A DNA stretch of 23,889 nucleotides from Folioceros fuciformis (taxonomy: Eukaryota > Anthocerotophyta > Anthocerotopsida > Anthocerotales), in contig JBNGIO010003351.1 in NCBI GenBank assembly GCA_049999805.1, positions 1-23,889 on the forward strand. The letters are read 5' to 3'. Within the stretch, counting starts at the first letter, position 1. Every line of letters starts with the position of its first letter. Below, piece by piece: positions 10,331-22,420 of this stretch. The position numbers were made by a program, and so were the translations under genes. Below the pieces are notes generated by a model. That model saw only the letters and a program-made list of their open reading frames with translations. It was not told where the DNA came from and ran no database searches.

Positions 10331-11842
10331 CCATCTTGCATGCAAGATCCTCTTCTACGGACAAAAACCAGACCTACTACAAAGAGCAGCGGCACGAACG
10401 AACTCATATCGCCAAGAATCGAAAAGCTGAAGGAGAGACAGGCACAACCCCACCAAGAGGGTATGGTTTATGACAGACGACGTAGACTCCCTTCGGACCT
10501 GGAGGAAATGGTGTTGGTGGAAGAGAAAAACGCTAGTGTCCTCCATTGATGCGACGACCGTAACTGATAATCCCGCAGCTGCTCCGCCAAATTTGTCCTC
10601 GTGATCATCTCCACAACGCTTCTGGGGTTGTCACTCACGTCAGACCATCACATCTTCACCGGTCCCGTTTCATGCATCTGAGCTGCCTCAGCTGCTCCTG
10701 ATCCCCTTTGCGTTTGCTTCGAAGTTGCCAATGCCGCACCATCCCCTTACTACTGACCTCCAACCTCCAAGGCACGCGTCTCAAGTGTAATGGCAGATAT
10801 TAGGTCATGTGGGATGCCAAATGAATAGCTGGCCCCCTCAACTGAGAGCCTGCCGTGGAATGCACTGTCCACGTTCCGCTGCAGCACAACCAGCACTTGT
10901 CGCGATGGAGATCTTCAGAGTAACCACACGCTTTAGACAACGATGTCCAGATGCAACTCCAAACGCTTGTTGCAGCATGAGCTAGTCCGAGGCAGGGTTT
11001 AGGGATGAGACTCAATGTAAATTCTTCCACTCACTAAAAGTATTCAGCTAATCTCAAAAAAACAAGTGGACAAAGGACAGGAGAGACAGCTCTAGTCCTC
11101 TCCTCGTCCGACAAAGAGGACACAGCACGACGTGTGCAAGACACGCTTCGGAGCAGCCGCTTCAAGGTGCTCCGTTCCGTACGGCCCGATGTGTACAATC
11201 AAAATGTCGGAAAACTCGAAGTGCGTCTGCTGATACTCATGTTTTCCGGGCCTCTGTGGGATTCTGAGCTCTCCTGCTCTTTCGCTTCACCTTTCTTTTG
11301 AGCGCCTGCTTGGCGATCGAATTATCGGGGGTGCTAAGCAAAGGCCTGAGTTCCAAGGCCGCGCAGGATGATGATGTGACTAGACTCGTGTGCATGAATT
11401 TGTCGTTGGCCGGTTGCAGACCCTGCAAACAGGCATATGCAGACGGATGGAGTCAGGGACGGCGAAGTACATGCCGAAAGCTCCGAACGGAGGACTTGCC
11501 GTACCCTGATTGAGGACTTCGAAGAGCACTCCGATCTGTCCCTAGCTGACAAGGTTGTTTGGGTACCGCAACCCCTTCCTCTTCCACTTCCTCCGCCACC
11601 TCCAGGCTTCAGGAACTCCCTTGAGTCGCTGACTGCAACTCGAGTGTCTGAATTCCAACCATGCGGAGACAGCTGTAAAGAATGAAGTTCTGACTCACTG
11701 ACCACCAATTTGACAGCAGATGTACCCGAACTTCTCGTTGTAGGTGCACTGGTGTCCAGAGCTTGGGGCGCACGCACTTCTGTTCTAGCTTTGAAAATTT
11801 TGAATCTTCGTTGTGGATCTGTAGGTCCGCACATACTGAAGG

Positions 11843-14800
11843 TCAGCATGTGCTGTCATTGATTTCTCGATCGTAAAATTGACGTTTGAGCGTCTGCAAG
11901 CTAAGGTTCGAACCTTGCAGAAGTGCCTTGTATGCTTCACCTTTGGCCCGTGCGTGCCCCTTCACCTTTTCACGTGCCTTCAAAAAGGCTTCAGCCGTTT
12001 TTGCATCCTTGAAACCCCTGACAAAAGCGGAGTATCAGAGCTGGCCAGCAAGGTCTACCTGTGACCTCCAGGTGGATAGTATGAAAGTGAGAAAGAGACC
12101 AATCCTTCACAATCGCCACCATCGTCTCTTTCTTCTCCATTGCACGCCGCATGTAGGGGAGATCATCACACCATAGTTCAGCACGCTGCAACACGGATGC
12201 CCACGTGAGTTACTATTGGCAGGTGCTAATGCACGGACCTGATGTCCTTTGGGAAACGTCAGGCATTGTAAACATGGTTATGGAGTACGTTATTGATGCC
12301 AGATGCCGTACTTGGTGTTCTCCTTCTGAGCGTTTTGGCACGTCGCTTGTGGTACAAGCACCTACCCCTTCATTCAATGCCTCCTCAGGTTTACCCTTCC
12401 AGAGGTCCCCTGATTTAGCCTTACAACTTCCCTCAGATTCGTCTCCCTTGCTCCGTTTCGAATGGACTTGGTGGATGGGTTTCTGTGCCTGCTCCGTCCA
12501 ACTTGTTCTCATAGGTGCCGTGATGGATGATGTTTTAACCCTGGGGGTGGCTCGTTGTGACCCACCTGACCTTCCTGTACTGGGATGCGGTAACATACAT
12601 GAAGACACAGGCAGCCCAACCTTATTCCACAACTTATCAGCAAGAATGGCCAGGGATGAGGGGGCTCCATCACATCCCTTATCAGCACCCAGAAATTCAG
12701 GGGCAAGTTTGGTATCCCGTGCAGGCGAGTGTGCCACCTTCTGACCAAGAACAAACTCGACACCAGAGTAAGTAACGTCATCAACACCAGTTGGAAGCAC
12801 TTCTTCTAAAAAAGAATCATCCATTGCGTATTCATTTTCATCAACCGAGATGTAGTCATAGTCATCATTATCGACGTACTTGCATCTCACTAATGCCTGC
12901 CGAAATCTTAACCTCATGCTGTAGCCTCTCCAAGCAGCTTGAATCTTGGTTGCAGATTGAACCTGATGAGACCTTTCTAGAACTTCATCCCGCAGGGACT
13001 GAAGAATCCCCTCTCTCCGCACTTTAAGTCCTTTCCAGAGGGCCTGTACAGTACATGCATCTTTTTCTTGCTTCAAGGCCTTCCTCTTCAGCTCTACAAT
13101 TCTTGCTTCTTCCTCTTCTTGTCTAAGGATAGATAGCCTCTTAAATCTCAATCGAGCCATATGTCGACGAACGAGAGCCTGCAGTTTGATAACTCTTGAT
13201 CTGTAAATGTCCATCTCACAACTATACCCAGAGTTGATCTTCAACTTGTTCTTGTACGCAGTGTGATGAAAGTTGATATGATCAGAGAGAGACTGCTCCG
13301 GGTCATATTTTCCTCGACTGACTCTACCAAACTCTGTGTCACCTTGAACTCCCACTGAAGCCACATCGGGTTCCATACCAGAATGGTAAGCTTTATCAAA
13401 ATTTAAATTCATGGATTGAAATCCTAATTCCCCTTCCTTGGCCCCTCCACTGGTCAGTTCACGAAATCCTGTCTGTAGTCGTTGACGGTGAATAGAGCCC
13501 ATCTCCTGAAATGCGAGGAAATTCCATCTGGCTTCAAGATGGCTTGAACAAAGGTGTCCCTGCAGATCCTCGTCCTTCAGGGTTTTCACAATGCCCAGCC
13601 GAGATCCTAGAGTGGGGCTCGTCCGAGCAGACTGCAAAATTTCCAACACATTTGCCCAAAGAGTCCCCCGATCGGCTGAGCCCCTTAATATGGCACTCGT
13701 AGACATCACACCTTGTCTAGGTGAAGGACTCTGGCTTGCTGTCGATGAGTGCGCACGCTGTACAAACGCTAGGCCATCGTCTGGACAAATCTGGTCTGCC
13801 ACATTGCTCGCATCTCTGATAAGCTGATGTCTTGCTGGATGGCTTGACAACCGGAGAACTAGCTTATCTATGTTCTCTCTGAGATAGGTTGGTCCAACAG
13901 CATCTATGACATTTGAGAAGATAGCCTTCACTGCCTTATCCTTAGAGGTTTCCGAGACGGCCTCATTATCAAGCTCCGTTAGCCAGGGGACAGCCTCCAG
14001 GACATTGACGACATAGTCTGCTTGTTCCGATACTGGGTTGTCATTGAGTTGCAGTGTCCGGAGACACGGGAAGCAGGCCAGCTGCCGTAGTTGGCATAAG
14101 TCGGAGATGTTGTTGAAAGACAAATCTAGCACCTATTCGAACAATCGGTTATCAATGCCAAGGGACCAGAAGTACAATGGCTCAGAAAGTGCTCATAATT
14201 ACAGGTTCGCTTCATACCTCCAAAGCTGGACAGCCCCAAACAGGCTCTAACGAGTCGATAGAGTTATCTTGTAAGTAAAGTCTTTGCAGACTTGGCAACC
14301 ACGCACTGCAAGCCAGCCGCCTTATGGCATTCCCATTCAACCAAATCTCTCGAAGGAAGACACTCCCAGGATGAGTTGGCAGCTCAGTCAACCGGTTCCT
14401 GGAGGCTACCAGAGACAGCAGCAATGGGCAATTCTTCAAGGATTCCCACAGACTCCTCCCCTTCATATTGTTTTGTCCAACATCCAGGACTCGCAGCGAT
14501 TTAAGACCACCAAGACCTTGACCTTGCAATCCTCCCAAAGTTACCAATTGATTCGAGCTTAAATCCAGGACCTCCAGATTGGGGCAGATGCTTCCTAACC
14601 GAAGTACTCTTCCTATTTTATTGCAGCTTAAACTCAACTCCTTCAACTTGGGCCAGCAATTATTCGGTAAGGAGCATCCATCGTCCTGAAATCTTGCCCA
14701 CCTTCGTGACGCGAGGCTCTTTTTAGTTTCATACGAAACCTCCTTGTAACCTTGAGATGCCAGCACAGGAATCTCGTCCGCATGCGGCTTGGCTTCCTGA

Positions 14801-17800
14801 TCCCGAGGCTTGTCAGGCTCCTTTGGAACCACAGCTGTCAATTGGCGCAAAGAATTCCCCTCAAGATGTAGAACTGTCAGACTACGAAGGTTCTCAAGAC
14901 CTGCAAGGCTTGAAATGAAGTTATCCGTGGCTGAGACATGCTCCAACAGTTCTTCACACCCCTTGAGTGCACCCCTGAAAGTAGTCAGCTTGTTCCTGTC
15001 CAATACCAAAACTCTTAAAGCAGGGCACCATTGCCCGATATTTCCTTCCCCTATGGAAGAAAGCCCATCGTACGTCATGTCAAGTTTTGTGAGCCTTCTC
15101 AGCTCAAATCTTGAGCAGCTGGCCTTCTGCTCAAGCATTGGTCTAGTCAGAACTAAGGGCATGCACAAAGTGCGTTCCCATTCGAAGCTGTCATCTGATC
15201 GCATAAGGATAGACTGACGCATTTTGCAACCCTCCGAATCTCTTTTCTCGTCGTCCTCACTTTCTTCGTCAACTTCCAGTACTAGGTCCTCCTCTGCTCC
15301 CTCTTCCCTTTTGGTGCATGTGACCCTTTCACTATTCTCATGACAAGGCATGTCCACCTTCCCTGTTGAGTTTAACTCTACAGACTGCCGCATTCTGTCA
15401 CAATACCTGTGTCTCGCATTGACAGCCGGTATGCCAGCAGCATCTCCTGTTTCCAGTGGATCTGTCCTTACCGACCTGTCTGACAGGTCAGCTCCTGCGG
15501 CAGCAGAACCCAGGCCAGCTGGTTTACAAACTCGACTGGCCACCATATGCTCCTGCCATCTCCCCCGTAGCAGGTCAATTTCCTTCCAGTTCTGCTCGAA
15601 GGACAAGATTGGCATATTGCCATTCCGGTCACCCAACCGCCATGGCTGGAAATCACAGTTGTTCAAAGCACCATAACTGTTTAAAGCATGCTCCAAGTTG
15701 TGGTAAGACGTTGGGGCATCACCATCACCTGCCCCAGCATGAGGGTTGTGCCCTATCTCCATCCTTGGCGTCGCTCCATGGCCATCTGTTTTCAATGTCA
15801 CGCAAAATGTCACAGCATTGCTTGTGCTCGTCTCAGATGCAAATCTCTTCACATAATCCAGCACACTTGCTCCCATCCCAAGCAGAGCAGCGGTATTCTC
15901 CAGTAGCGCCCATTTTCGCAAACCATTTGTTACACCAGGACTCGAAGCAGATGCCATAAGCTGCGCAACTTTGACTACCTGCAGTGCCCTCTTCCTTATT
16001 GTTCTTGCAGCTTGTTCAACTTCAAAAACTATACCCAATGATTCAGCACGGCAGATGGCAACCATGTATTCCTGCCTTGATCCTGTCAAAGCAAGGCTTG
16101 GCAACTCCTGCTTACTTGTCTCCAGACGCTCTTCGAATAGTCTGCTGGACTGGATTAGCGCCTGATCCAAACCCAGCATTTTGGCCTTCGTTCTCCACAT
16201 CTGGATCACATGTCGGGAACCCTGCTTCACACACCTGTCCAGATTACGAACCACTAAGTTTTCCCTCTCTGACATAGCAGATTGTATGCCCATAGCTACT
16301 GTGAGCAATCCTAAGCTCTTGGCTTCACAGATCTTTCTGTTTGCTTCAACTCGTGCAACCTCCCAGCCATCCGCAAACTGCTTCAGCCAATGCACAAGTC
16401 TATCTTTATCTGAACACAGGTGCAGTTCGACATCATTTTCCCTCTCAAAATCATCTCCATTTGCAGTGTCAAGTTCAGCCAGCACCCCACTCCTTGCCGG
16501 AAGTCCGATATTCGAAGGCTGTTCAAGCGTGCCAGTGTTCCTAGCAACAATCAAAGCCCTTTTCAGTAGATAACGTAGTTTATTCAGTTGTGAGCAACTG
16601 TCTGCTGTGCTCGCGGGTACAGGACGACTGTTCAGCGTTCCACTTTCTTCCACCTCTTTGTGACAAGCACAAGTCAAAGGAGCACCTTGCACTGCACTTG
16701 ACCCAGGGGTTTGTAAATCCTGCGGTAACATTTTGTCAGGGCACTTGTCTGAAAGCTTAACCAACATCTGATTGCGTTAAACGGCTCCCAGAAAATGTGG
16801 ATTCTTTTCTCTCACTCGTTTGTTTTCTAGCGTTTTCAATCTCTTGCGAAAGAGATATCGCCTGGCCCGTGCTTGAATGCGCAAGCAACAACTTTGTATA
16901 AAAGACTGACGCTTTTTGAATGCCTGAAGGATCTTCTTCCCTGCAAAGTACCGGCGAGCCTGACCAACAATGAAGATATGAGCAGGTGATGGCCAATAGA
17001 AGGGTTTGGCAGCCATTGCAAATTTCTCACATCCACAACTAACCTCATTGAAACGTTTTAGGTCTTGAGCTGCCTTATACTCCAACATTCTCCTCTCCTG
17101 CAACAATACCAGAGGATGTCACACACTCTGTTATACCATACTTCAGAACAAGCTTGTTCGTGGCTTGAGTAATAGTCCACATGGACTTATATAAGCATTT
17201 ACCACGTCTTGCTCCTTAAGTTTGATAGTCATTGCTATATCCTGAAGAGCCTTACATTTGCATTCCATCTCCTCTTGTTCAGTCTGAAACATCTTCTCTG
17301 CTTGCAACTGTTCCTCCGCAAACAACCTGACTTCAACACCGGGATACAGCTCTTCAGAGAAGATCCCAAAATGCTGGACAAGGTGTCCAACCAAACACTT
17401 CCAAGTGCAACCTCTCCAAAACTCATTTCCCAAATTCCAGCCCACTTCACCTTGCTGCGAGCATCGTCTCCTTTTCAAGTGCAGCCATCTTGTTTGTTTG
17501 CTCATCTTGCAGGAACTTCACGCCAATTTCAGATGATCAGACAGGATGCACAACAGGTCACGATGAGAATAGAACTCAACACTGAGTACGACATCCCAGA
17601 GATAAAACTGAGAAAGTGAAATGCAACGCTCATGCATGTTTTGACCAAGGTGACTCCCGGACTCCAATCTTGCCTCCTTCTTCTTCTCTAGCATTGCCAA
17701 GGTTCTAAATGCATCCTCGCTCTGAGCCTGCTGCTTGATTTCTCTCTGTCTGGACCTTTCCAATGCAGCAGCCCTGTATTCCTGCATCACTTCGGCTCTT

Positions 17801-18636
17801 TCTGTACCTGGTGCTACATTGACCATATCAGGTCCTACATGGGGCCGTTCATGCTCCTGAAGAACAAGAGGTAAGCTTGAACTGAGAGCAACATTTGCGA
17901 GCACATGTCCGATCTCTCCTGGTTTATTCTGGTCCACCGGATGACTCCCAGAAAGCCCGGAACGGTCAGACTTGCTGGATAAAAACATCTCCTGGAGGAG
18001 GACCTGACCCTCAGATGTTGCGGCAGTGGCTATCGATCCCGTGAAGCTCATAGACTCCTTAGTTCTTGACGCCTCATCTTCAGATGCCATTTCTTCCAAG
18101 GTTGGACCCAGATTTCCTCCCCGGCTTGTCCACAAATCAATCTCATCCAGTGACTTGTGAAAGGTGTCTAGCTTTTGCTCTTGCTGATGCCACCGTGAGA
18201 GCAAACCTTGAAGGGATGCCAAAGTATCCTCTTCAAGCATCTCCTCTTCCTCCTTTTCCTCCAATTTCGAGCTCCCGCTGTCCTCATCATCCGTAATATT
18301 GTCTGCTACTCAAAGAGGTTGGTGTTACCATCACTATTCACTCTTATCAGCCTTAGAGTCTGGCGATCGGCAGATTTGGCCCAAGTTTTTTTATTGCGCG
18401 GACACGAAAGAAACACATGGCCAGGGCTTTGCAACGAGGTTCGAACTTGGCCGACATTTTTGCAAAACCCTATTTTAAAAAGGACAAATCTTGAGACGGA
18501 GAAGGAGAGATTGCACACCTTCATCAGCTGCAAGTTCGCCAACGGTGATTGCATCAAGTTCTCGCTGCAACTCTTTCTCAACATCCGAGTCAGTGCATCC
18601 AGTGAATGAAGGATAAGGAAGCTGCACACCGAAGCC
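11843..18636 (-). CDS. LRRIQ1: LRRIQ1-like protein: leucine-rich repeats plus IQ motifs (start codon unresolved)
   Basis: Exons in transcript order: 18519-18636, 17646-18302, 17451-17505, 17203-17326, 16816-17097, 14218-16767, 12312-14132, 12100-12185, 11843-12017. They sum to 5868 nt (1955 codons), and phases close at every junction. The exon 2/3 junction (weak donor gtcaaa) and the last stop are the least certain. Domain order, numbered from the first resolved codon: acidic N-terminus (ELQRELDAITVGEL, Glu-rich to about 60); Glu/Lys coiled coil to about 320; an IQ-like basic segment about 345-410; an insert of roughly 550 residues with an acidic run; leucine-rich repeats about 965-1320; three IQ motifs about 1573-1676 (VIKLQALVRRHMARLRF, TVQALWKGLKVRR, ATKIQAAWRGYSMRLRF); and a C-terminal DWGFKDAKTAEAFLKAR block. 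This order matches animal LRRIQ1. IQ motifs bind calmodulin, so a Ca-regulated scaffold, perhaps of the sperm flagellum, is inferred. The true first exon lies upstream. Confidence 0.88.
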
Positions 18637-20561
18637 CTGCAACTAATGAAACCCAGGTCCAAAAGACAGGAAAACTATACTGTTGACAATCTACTCAGAC
18701 ATCAGTGCGATTTAGCTGATACAGCCTCTGAACATCATCGGACGGAATAATAAATAGATCAAGTTGAACGTAGGAATTCTGAGAGGCTGCAAATCCGAGG
18801 AGTAAGACCCACATCAATGCATGTCATTCTGCGTGCATGAATCAAGGAAGGGGCCAGGCAAGGTCGGGTGAAAGCATTTCATGTTGCCGGCACACAGAGA
18901 TGTCTTCGAAGACCTGCCACTGTCTCACACACATGCAAAATGCAAAATGAATAAGCAGAGTCAACCAGTAATGGGCATGGCAGCTCTTACACTATCAATA
19001 TGCGTGTTCCCACTGTCTCCTACGTGAAAGGCTCGTAAAATGTAGAGGAGCTTTCGCAGTGGAGAGATACTGTGGCTCCGTTCCGTGCCGGGGGGACACC
19101 ATTGCTAGACGCAGAGATCAGTGGGCTTGAGCGGCAGGAACGGTGAAGGATCGACAACACTGTCGCTGTTGCTGGCAGTGATCATTCGCATTGTCTCTCC
19201 TCGTGGGTTTTACTGCACAAGAGCAGTACGACGTTTGAATTCAGGCGGATGTAAGTTGTGGGAAACGGTGTTGGAATGTCTCAACATGCGGGCAAGCAAA
19301 GGTTGACAGAGCACGCAGCAGAGGCAGGAGTTCAGATTCCCGGTAACAAGGAACAATCGCAATCCAACAGGCCCAGGTGAGAGGCAACATGCCCAAAGGC
19401 CTGGCAAGCAATTCGACCTCGTCTCTCGGAAGGGACGAGGGGCGTGGATGCCCTTCCTTTCTCCTCCAAGCGCATGACGCTGGGTGGACGATTATTCTCG
19501 TGAGCTGGGCTTGGTTGGCTCGGAAGCAAAGCATGCATGTCCCGCACGGCCTACCAGCACAGGCAAAGGCACAGACACGTCACTACGGCCTAAAATTGTG
19601 GGCGAGCGGCGAGCCAAACGGAGGACCTCAAACCCGGTTGATGCACGGCAGTTGGTTGCAACTTACAAGGAGGCTCCTGGAAAGGTGGGAGAGAGCCCCA
19701 CGAGGGGTTGTCCTGTCTCAGCCTGTCTTCATTGTCTTGTATTTGGCTTGTCGGAATGATCGGTGTGCCCGCTCGAGTCACGCGCCCTGTGCTGCAGAAT
19801 CAGCAGCTTCACCTGCCGGCAAGCGTCGATCATCTACAAGGGCCTCCGTCTTGATTTCCAGACGATGCTGCCGGCACCTGGTCGCTCTCAATGGAAAAGG
19901 TGATCACGGAAATGCTGTGCTCTAGAAGACGATGCGTTTGTCGTGCTAGGCCGTGCCGTTGTATAGAACCCAGGCATGGCTTGCAATGGATCAGTGGTGC
20001 GTCCATTGCCGGGCCAGGATGTGTCGCCCATAGCTGTGTGGGCTGATCCAGGCGCCACGCATTCCTCTCTCATCGCTGCTCTGTACTGTCAGGAAATTTG
20101 CCCGAACCCATCTCCGGCATTGAGCATCAAGATTCTGCATCACACTTTAATGCAGAGGTCCATGGGGCTTCCATGTGGCCAATGGGCTCTCAGGCTTGCT
20201 GTGGCCATCATAGCCTGGTAGCAAAATGGAAGGCTCCTCAGATTACTCGCAGGCTTGAACGTGGACGACATTATCGCTCATCTTCTCACGCAGACTGGAG
20301 CATGACGTAGGCACGCCTACTGCTAAGAGGAGGTTCGAGACCGTATCGATTTTGCTTTGGAGAGGAACTCCTAGCACAAGGTGTTCAACCTATACTCACT
20401 CTCTGATCAAGTTGTATGCTGATCGAGCGACATGTGCAAGGACGATTGTGGATTCGTGACTCTGGCACTGGGTTGCATTGTGGAAACGCAGGCAGGCCCT
20501 GAGAAAAAAGAAAGCTGCGAACTTTGTGCGTGACGGCACGTAGATGTATGCAGCACCCAAC
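18637..20561. other. Divergent intergenic region (LRRIQ1-like / MATE)
   Basis: About 1.9 kb separates two divergently transcribed genes, so it must carry both promoters and 5' UTRs, plus at least one missing 5' exon of the LRRIQ1-like gene. The longest plus-strand frame (19377-19925) is Arg/Ser/Ala-rich, shows no domain and is probably chance. I see no repeat, RNA gene or clear promoter motif. Confidence 0.6.
18914..18934 (-). other. Candidate start microexon of the LRRIQ1-like gene
   Basis: The first resolved exon (18519-18636) has no ATG in frame, and an in-frame stop lies just before its acceptor (ttgcag). A short ATG-initiated segment of seven codons (MCVRQWQ) ends in CAG followed by gtcttc, in the phase needed to join. 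It is only one of several possibilities; the start may lie further upstream. Confidence 0.2.
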
Positions 20562-22214
20562 ATGGCAGACTCTTACGAAGCAAACGAAGATGATCCCGAT
20601 GATGCACGAGCTGCTCTGTTGAATGCTTCCTGTGATGAAGCCCCGAAGGCGTCAGGAGTTGGAGAGCTGGAGGACGTGGAAGATGCGCTTCAGAGATGGC
20701 CCACCATGAAGCAGATAATTTTGGAGCTGGATACACAGAGGAAGATCGGAGCCTCCATAGCGGCCATGAACGTGCTCTATTTCTCCCGCTCCATTGTGTC
20801 CACGTTGTATTTGGGGCACCTCGGGGACCTGGAGCTAGCCGGTGGCACACTCGCGCTCACCTATGCCAACGTCACTGGCTTCTCTATTCTGAATGGGCTG
20901 TCAGGAGGGATGGAGCCCCTCTGCAGCCAAGCCTATGGGGCTCGTTGTTACAAGCACATGGGACTGACTTTGCAACGGGGGATCCTCGTTCTTTTGCTCA
21001 CAAGCATCCCGGTTGCTATCAGTTGGCTAAGCATAGAGGAAGTTCTTCTCCTATTTCGCCAGGATGCTGCCATAGCTCGCGTCGCCAAGACGTATCTGAA
21101 GTATCTGCTTCCAGACCTCGTGGCCACGTCGTTGTTAGCACCCATTAGGATATATTTGAGATCACAGTGTATCACCAAGCCTATGATGATCATCACGGCG
21201 GTGGCCATGTTGCTGAACATTCCCGTGAACCATCTCTTCGTGTTTGGTCCATTCCGGTTAGGAGCCCCAGGCACTGCCTTAGCATGCTGCTTCACAGACT
21301 TCGCTCTCATTCTCATGTTTTTGGCCTACATGGTGAGGTCGGGCGTTGTTCGGTTATCTTGGACCCCGTGGTCTCGAGAGAGCTTCAGGGAGTGGGCCCC
21401 ATTGATGAAGTTGGCAATACCTTCCTGCCTCATGACTTGCTTGGAGTGGTGGTGCTATGAAATCTTCACTCTGCTCACCGTGTTTCTGCCTAATGCCAAG
21501 GAGGCAGTTGCCACCATGGCCATTGTGTTGAATGGAGACACCCTGTTCTACGCGATGCAGGTATCTCTGGCAGCCTGTGCTTGCACTCGGGTTGGCAATG
21601 AGTTGGGTGCTAATCGTCCATTGGGTGCTTATCATGCATCACTGGCTACTCTTGGTCTGAGCATCGCATTTGCTTGCATCGGTGCGATTTTTCTGATTGC
21701 TGCCCGCTCCAGCTGGGGCAAGCTCTTCACTTCTGACAACCAAATTCTGATCGAGGTTGCTGAAATTCTGCCCATTATGGGCCTCATGGAGCTGGGCAAC
21801 TTCCCTCAGACTGTATGTTGTGGCGTGCTAAAGGGCAGTGCCAGACCCTCCATGGGAGCCTATGTAAATGGTGGCGCGTTCTACCTTGTGGGCATCCCGG
21901 TGGGAGTGCTTCTGGCTTTCGGATTTAAGCTGGGGCTGCTGGGGCTGTGGCTTGGTCTCTTGGCTGCTGTGGCTACCTGTGCGATCATGACAGTGTCCGC
22001 CGTCATGCACACTGACTGGATTTTGCAAGCACATCGTGCTCAAGATCTATCGGCACGGAAAGAAAGCCTGATAGAGCTAAGCTCTGACTCTGCTGACGAG
22101 CTTGAGGATATCAAAACTAGCAGTTGCAAGCTCATCACGCTCCCACACACTCAGACGCATCCCGACAGTGAGAAACAAAATGTCCGGATCTCATGCTCAA
22201 TTCCTCAAGTCTAG
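20562..22214 (+). CDS. DTX: MATE/DTX family efflux transporter, intronless
   Basis: Multidrug and toxic compound extrusion protein of 550 aa, which would export small organic molecules across plasma or endomembranes in exchange for H+. The protein has an acidic soluble N-terminus of about 60 residues, about twelve membrane helices and a soluble C-terminal tail of about 65 residues. Family landmarks in order: GLSGGMEPLCSQAYGA, APIRIYLRSQCITKP, LEWWCYEIFTLL and TRVGNELGANRPLGA, then GVLKGSARPSMGAYVN. LEWWCYEI and the LRSQ block point to the plant DTX48-56 clade (ADP1/ELS1-type), whose genes are also commonly single-exon. I chose the ATG at 20562 (aacATGG, strong context). An in-frame ATG at 20544 would add six residues but sits in a poor context (tagATGT). 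The gene diverges from the LRRIQ1-like gene and converges on the Root_cap gene. Substrate cannot be read from sequence. Confidence 0.95.
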   Translation: MADSYEANEDDPDDARAALLNASCDEAPKASGVGELEDVEDALQRWPTMKQIILELDTQRKIGASIAAMNVLYFSRSIVSTLYLGHLGDLELAGGTLALTYANVTGFSILNGLSGGMEPLCSQAYGARCYKHMGLTLQRGILVLLLTSIPVAISWLSIEEVLLLFRQDAAIARVAKTYLKYLLPDLVATSLLAPIRIYLRSQCITKPMMIITAVAMLLNIPVNHLFVFGPFRLGAPGTALACCFTDFALILMFLAYMVRSGVVRLSWTPWSRESFREWAPLMKLAIPSCLMTCLEWWCYEIFTLLTVFLPNAKEAVATMAIVLNGDTLFYAMQVSLAACACTRVGNELGANRPLGAYHASLATLGLSIAFACIGAIFLIAARSSWGKLFTSDNQILIEVAEILPIMGLMELGNFPQTVCCGVLKGSARPSMGAYVNGGAFYLVGIPVGVLLAFGFKLGLLGLWLGLLAAVATCAIMTVSAVMHTDWILQAHRAQDLSARKESLIELSSDSADELEDIKTSSCKLITLPHTQTHPDSEKQNVRISCSIPQV

Positions 22215-22420
22215 AAGATAACATTGATCGCGGTCCAACAACTAGTCTACTTGTTGCCGATTGTTAAGCTGAGGCCGGGTGACGGAAATCTCTTGCGCCC
22301 ACTTTATGTTACACCTTTTCTAATCTACAAATCCAATCTGTACTGCTTGTGCTCGAGTCAATATGAAGGGCAGAATTGCCTAACACTACACTCTGCCTTT
22401 GATTTCTCCAGCACTGCCAC

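Larger units (their letters stand above)
8125..11842. other. 3.7-kb interval without an assignable gene
   Basis: This lies between the dCTPase start and the proposed stop of the LRRIQ1-like gene, both on the minus strand. It should contain the dCTPase promoter and LRRIQ1-like 3' UTR. Long open frames occur on both strands (for example 8496-9329 plus, 8726-9319 minus, 11334-11849 minus) but none shows a family motif, and opposite-strand frames look equally protein-like. Minus-strand fragments that read most like exons are near 11091-11270, 10740-10920, 10053-10330 and 9838-9955. I could not join them into a gene with a start and consistent phases. A real but unfamiliar gene, a decayed gene or chance open frames are all possible. 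Confidence 0.4.

Noticed and set aside
11700-11842. Extension of the LRRIQ1-like protein past its TGA by splicing from a gttcga donor inside the last exon to a ttcag acceptor
   Set aside because: The phases would fit (V-C-A-D-L-Q...), but the donor is weak and the simple read to TGA at 11843 gives a sensible helical tail. It is kept only as an alternative.
12205-12744. Plus-strand open frame of 179 codons
   Set aside because: It is antisense to the LRRIQ1-like C-terminal exon, which is supported by the IQ motifs and splice phases.
19377-19925. Plus-strand open frame of 182 codons upstream of the MATE gene
   Set aside because: Arg/Ser/Ala-rich with no recognisable motif; it lies in the divergent promoter region.
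20320-20345. tRNA B-box-like ggttcgagacc
   Set aside because: No A-box at the right distance and no cloverleaf could be folded around it. Similar ggttcgaac words at 11907 and 18437 lie in an LRRIQ1-like exon and intron.
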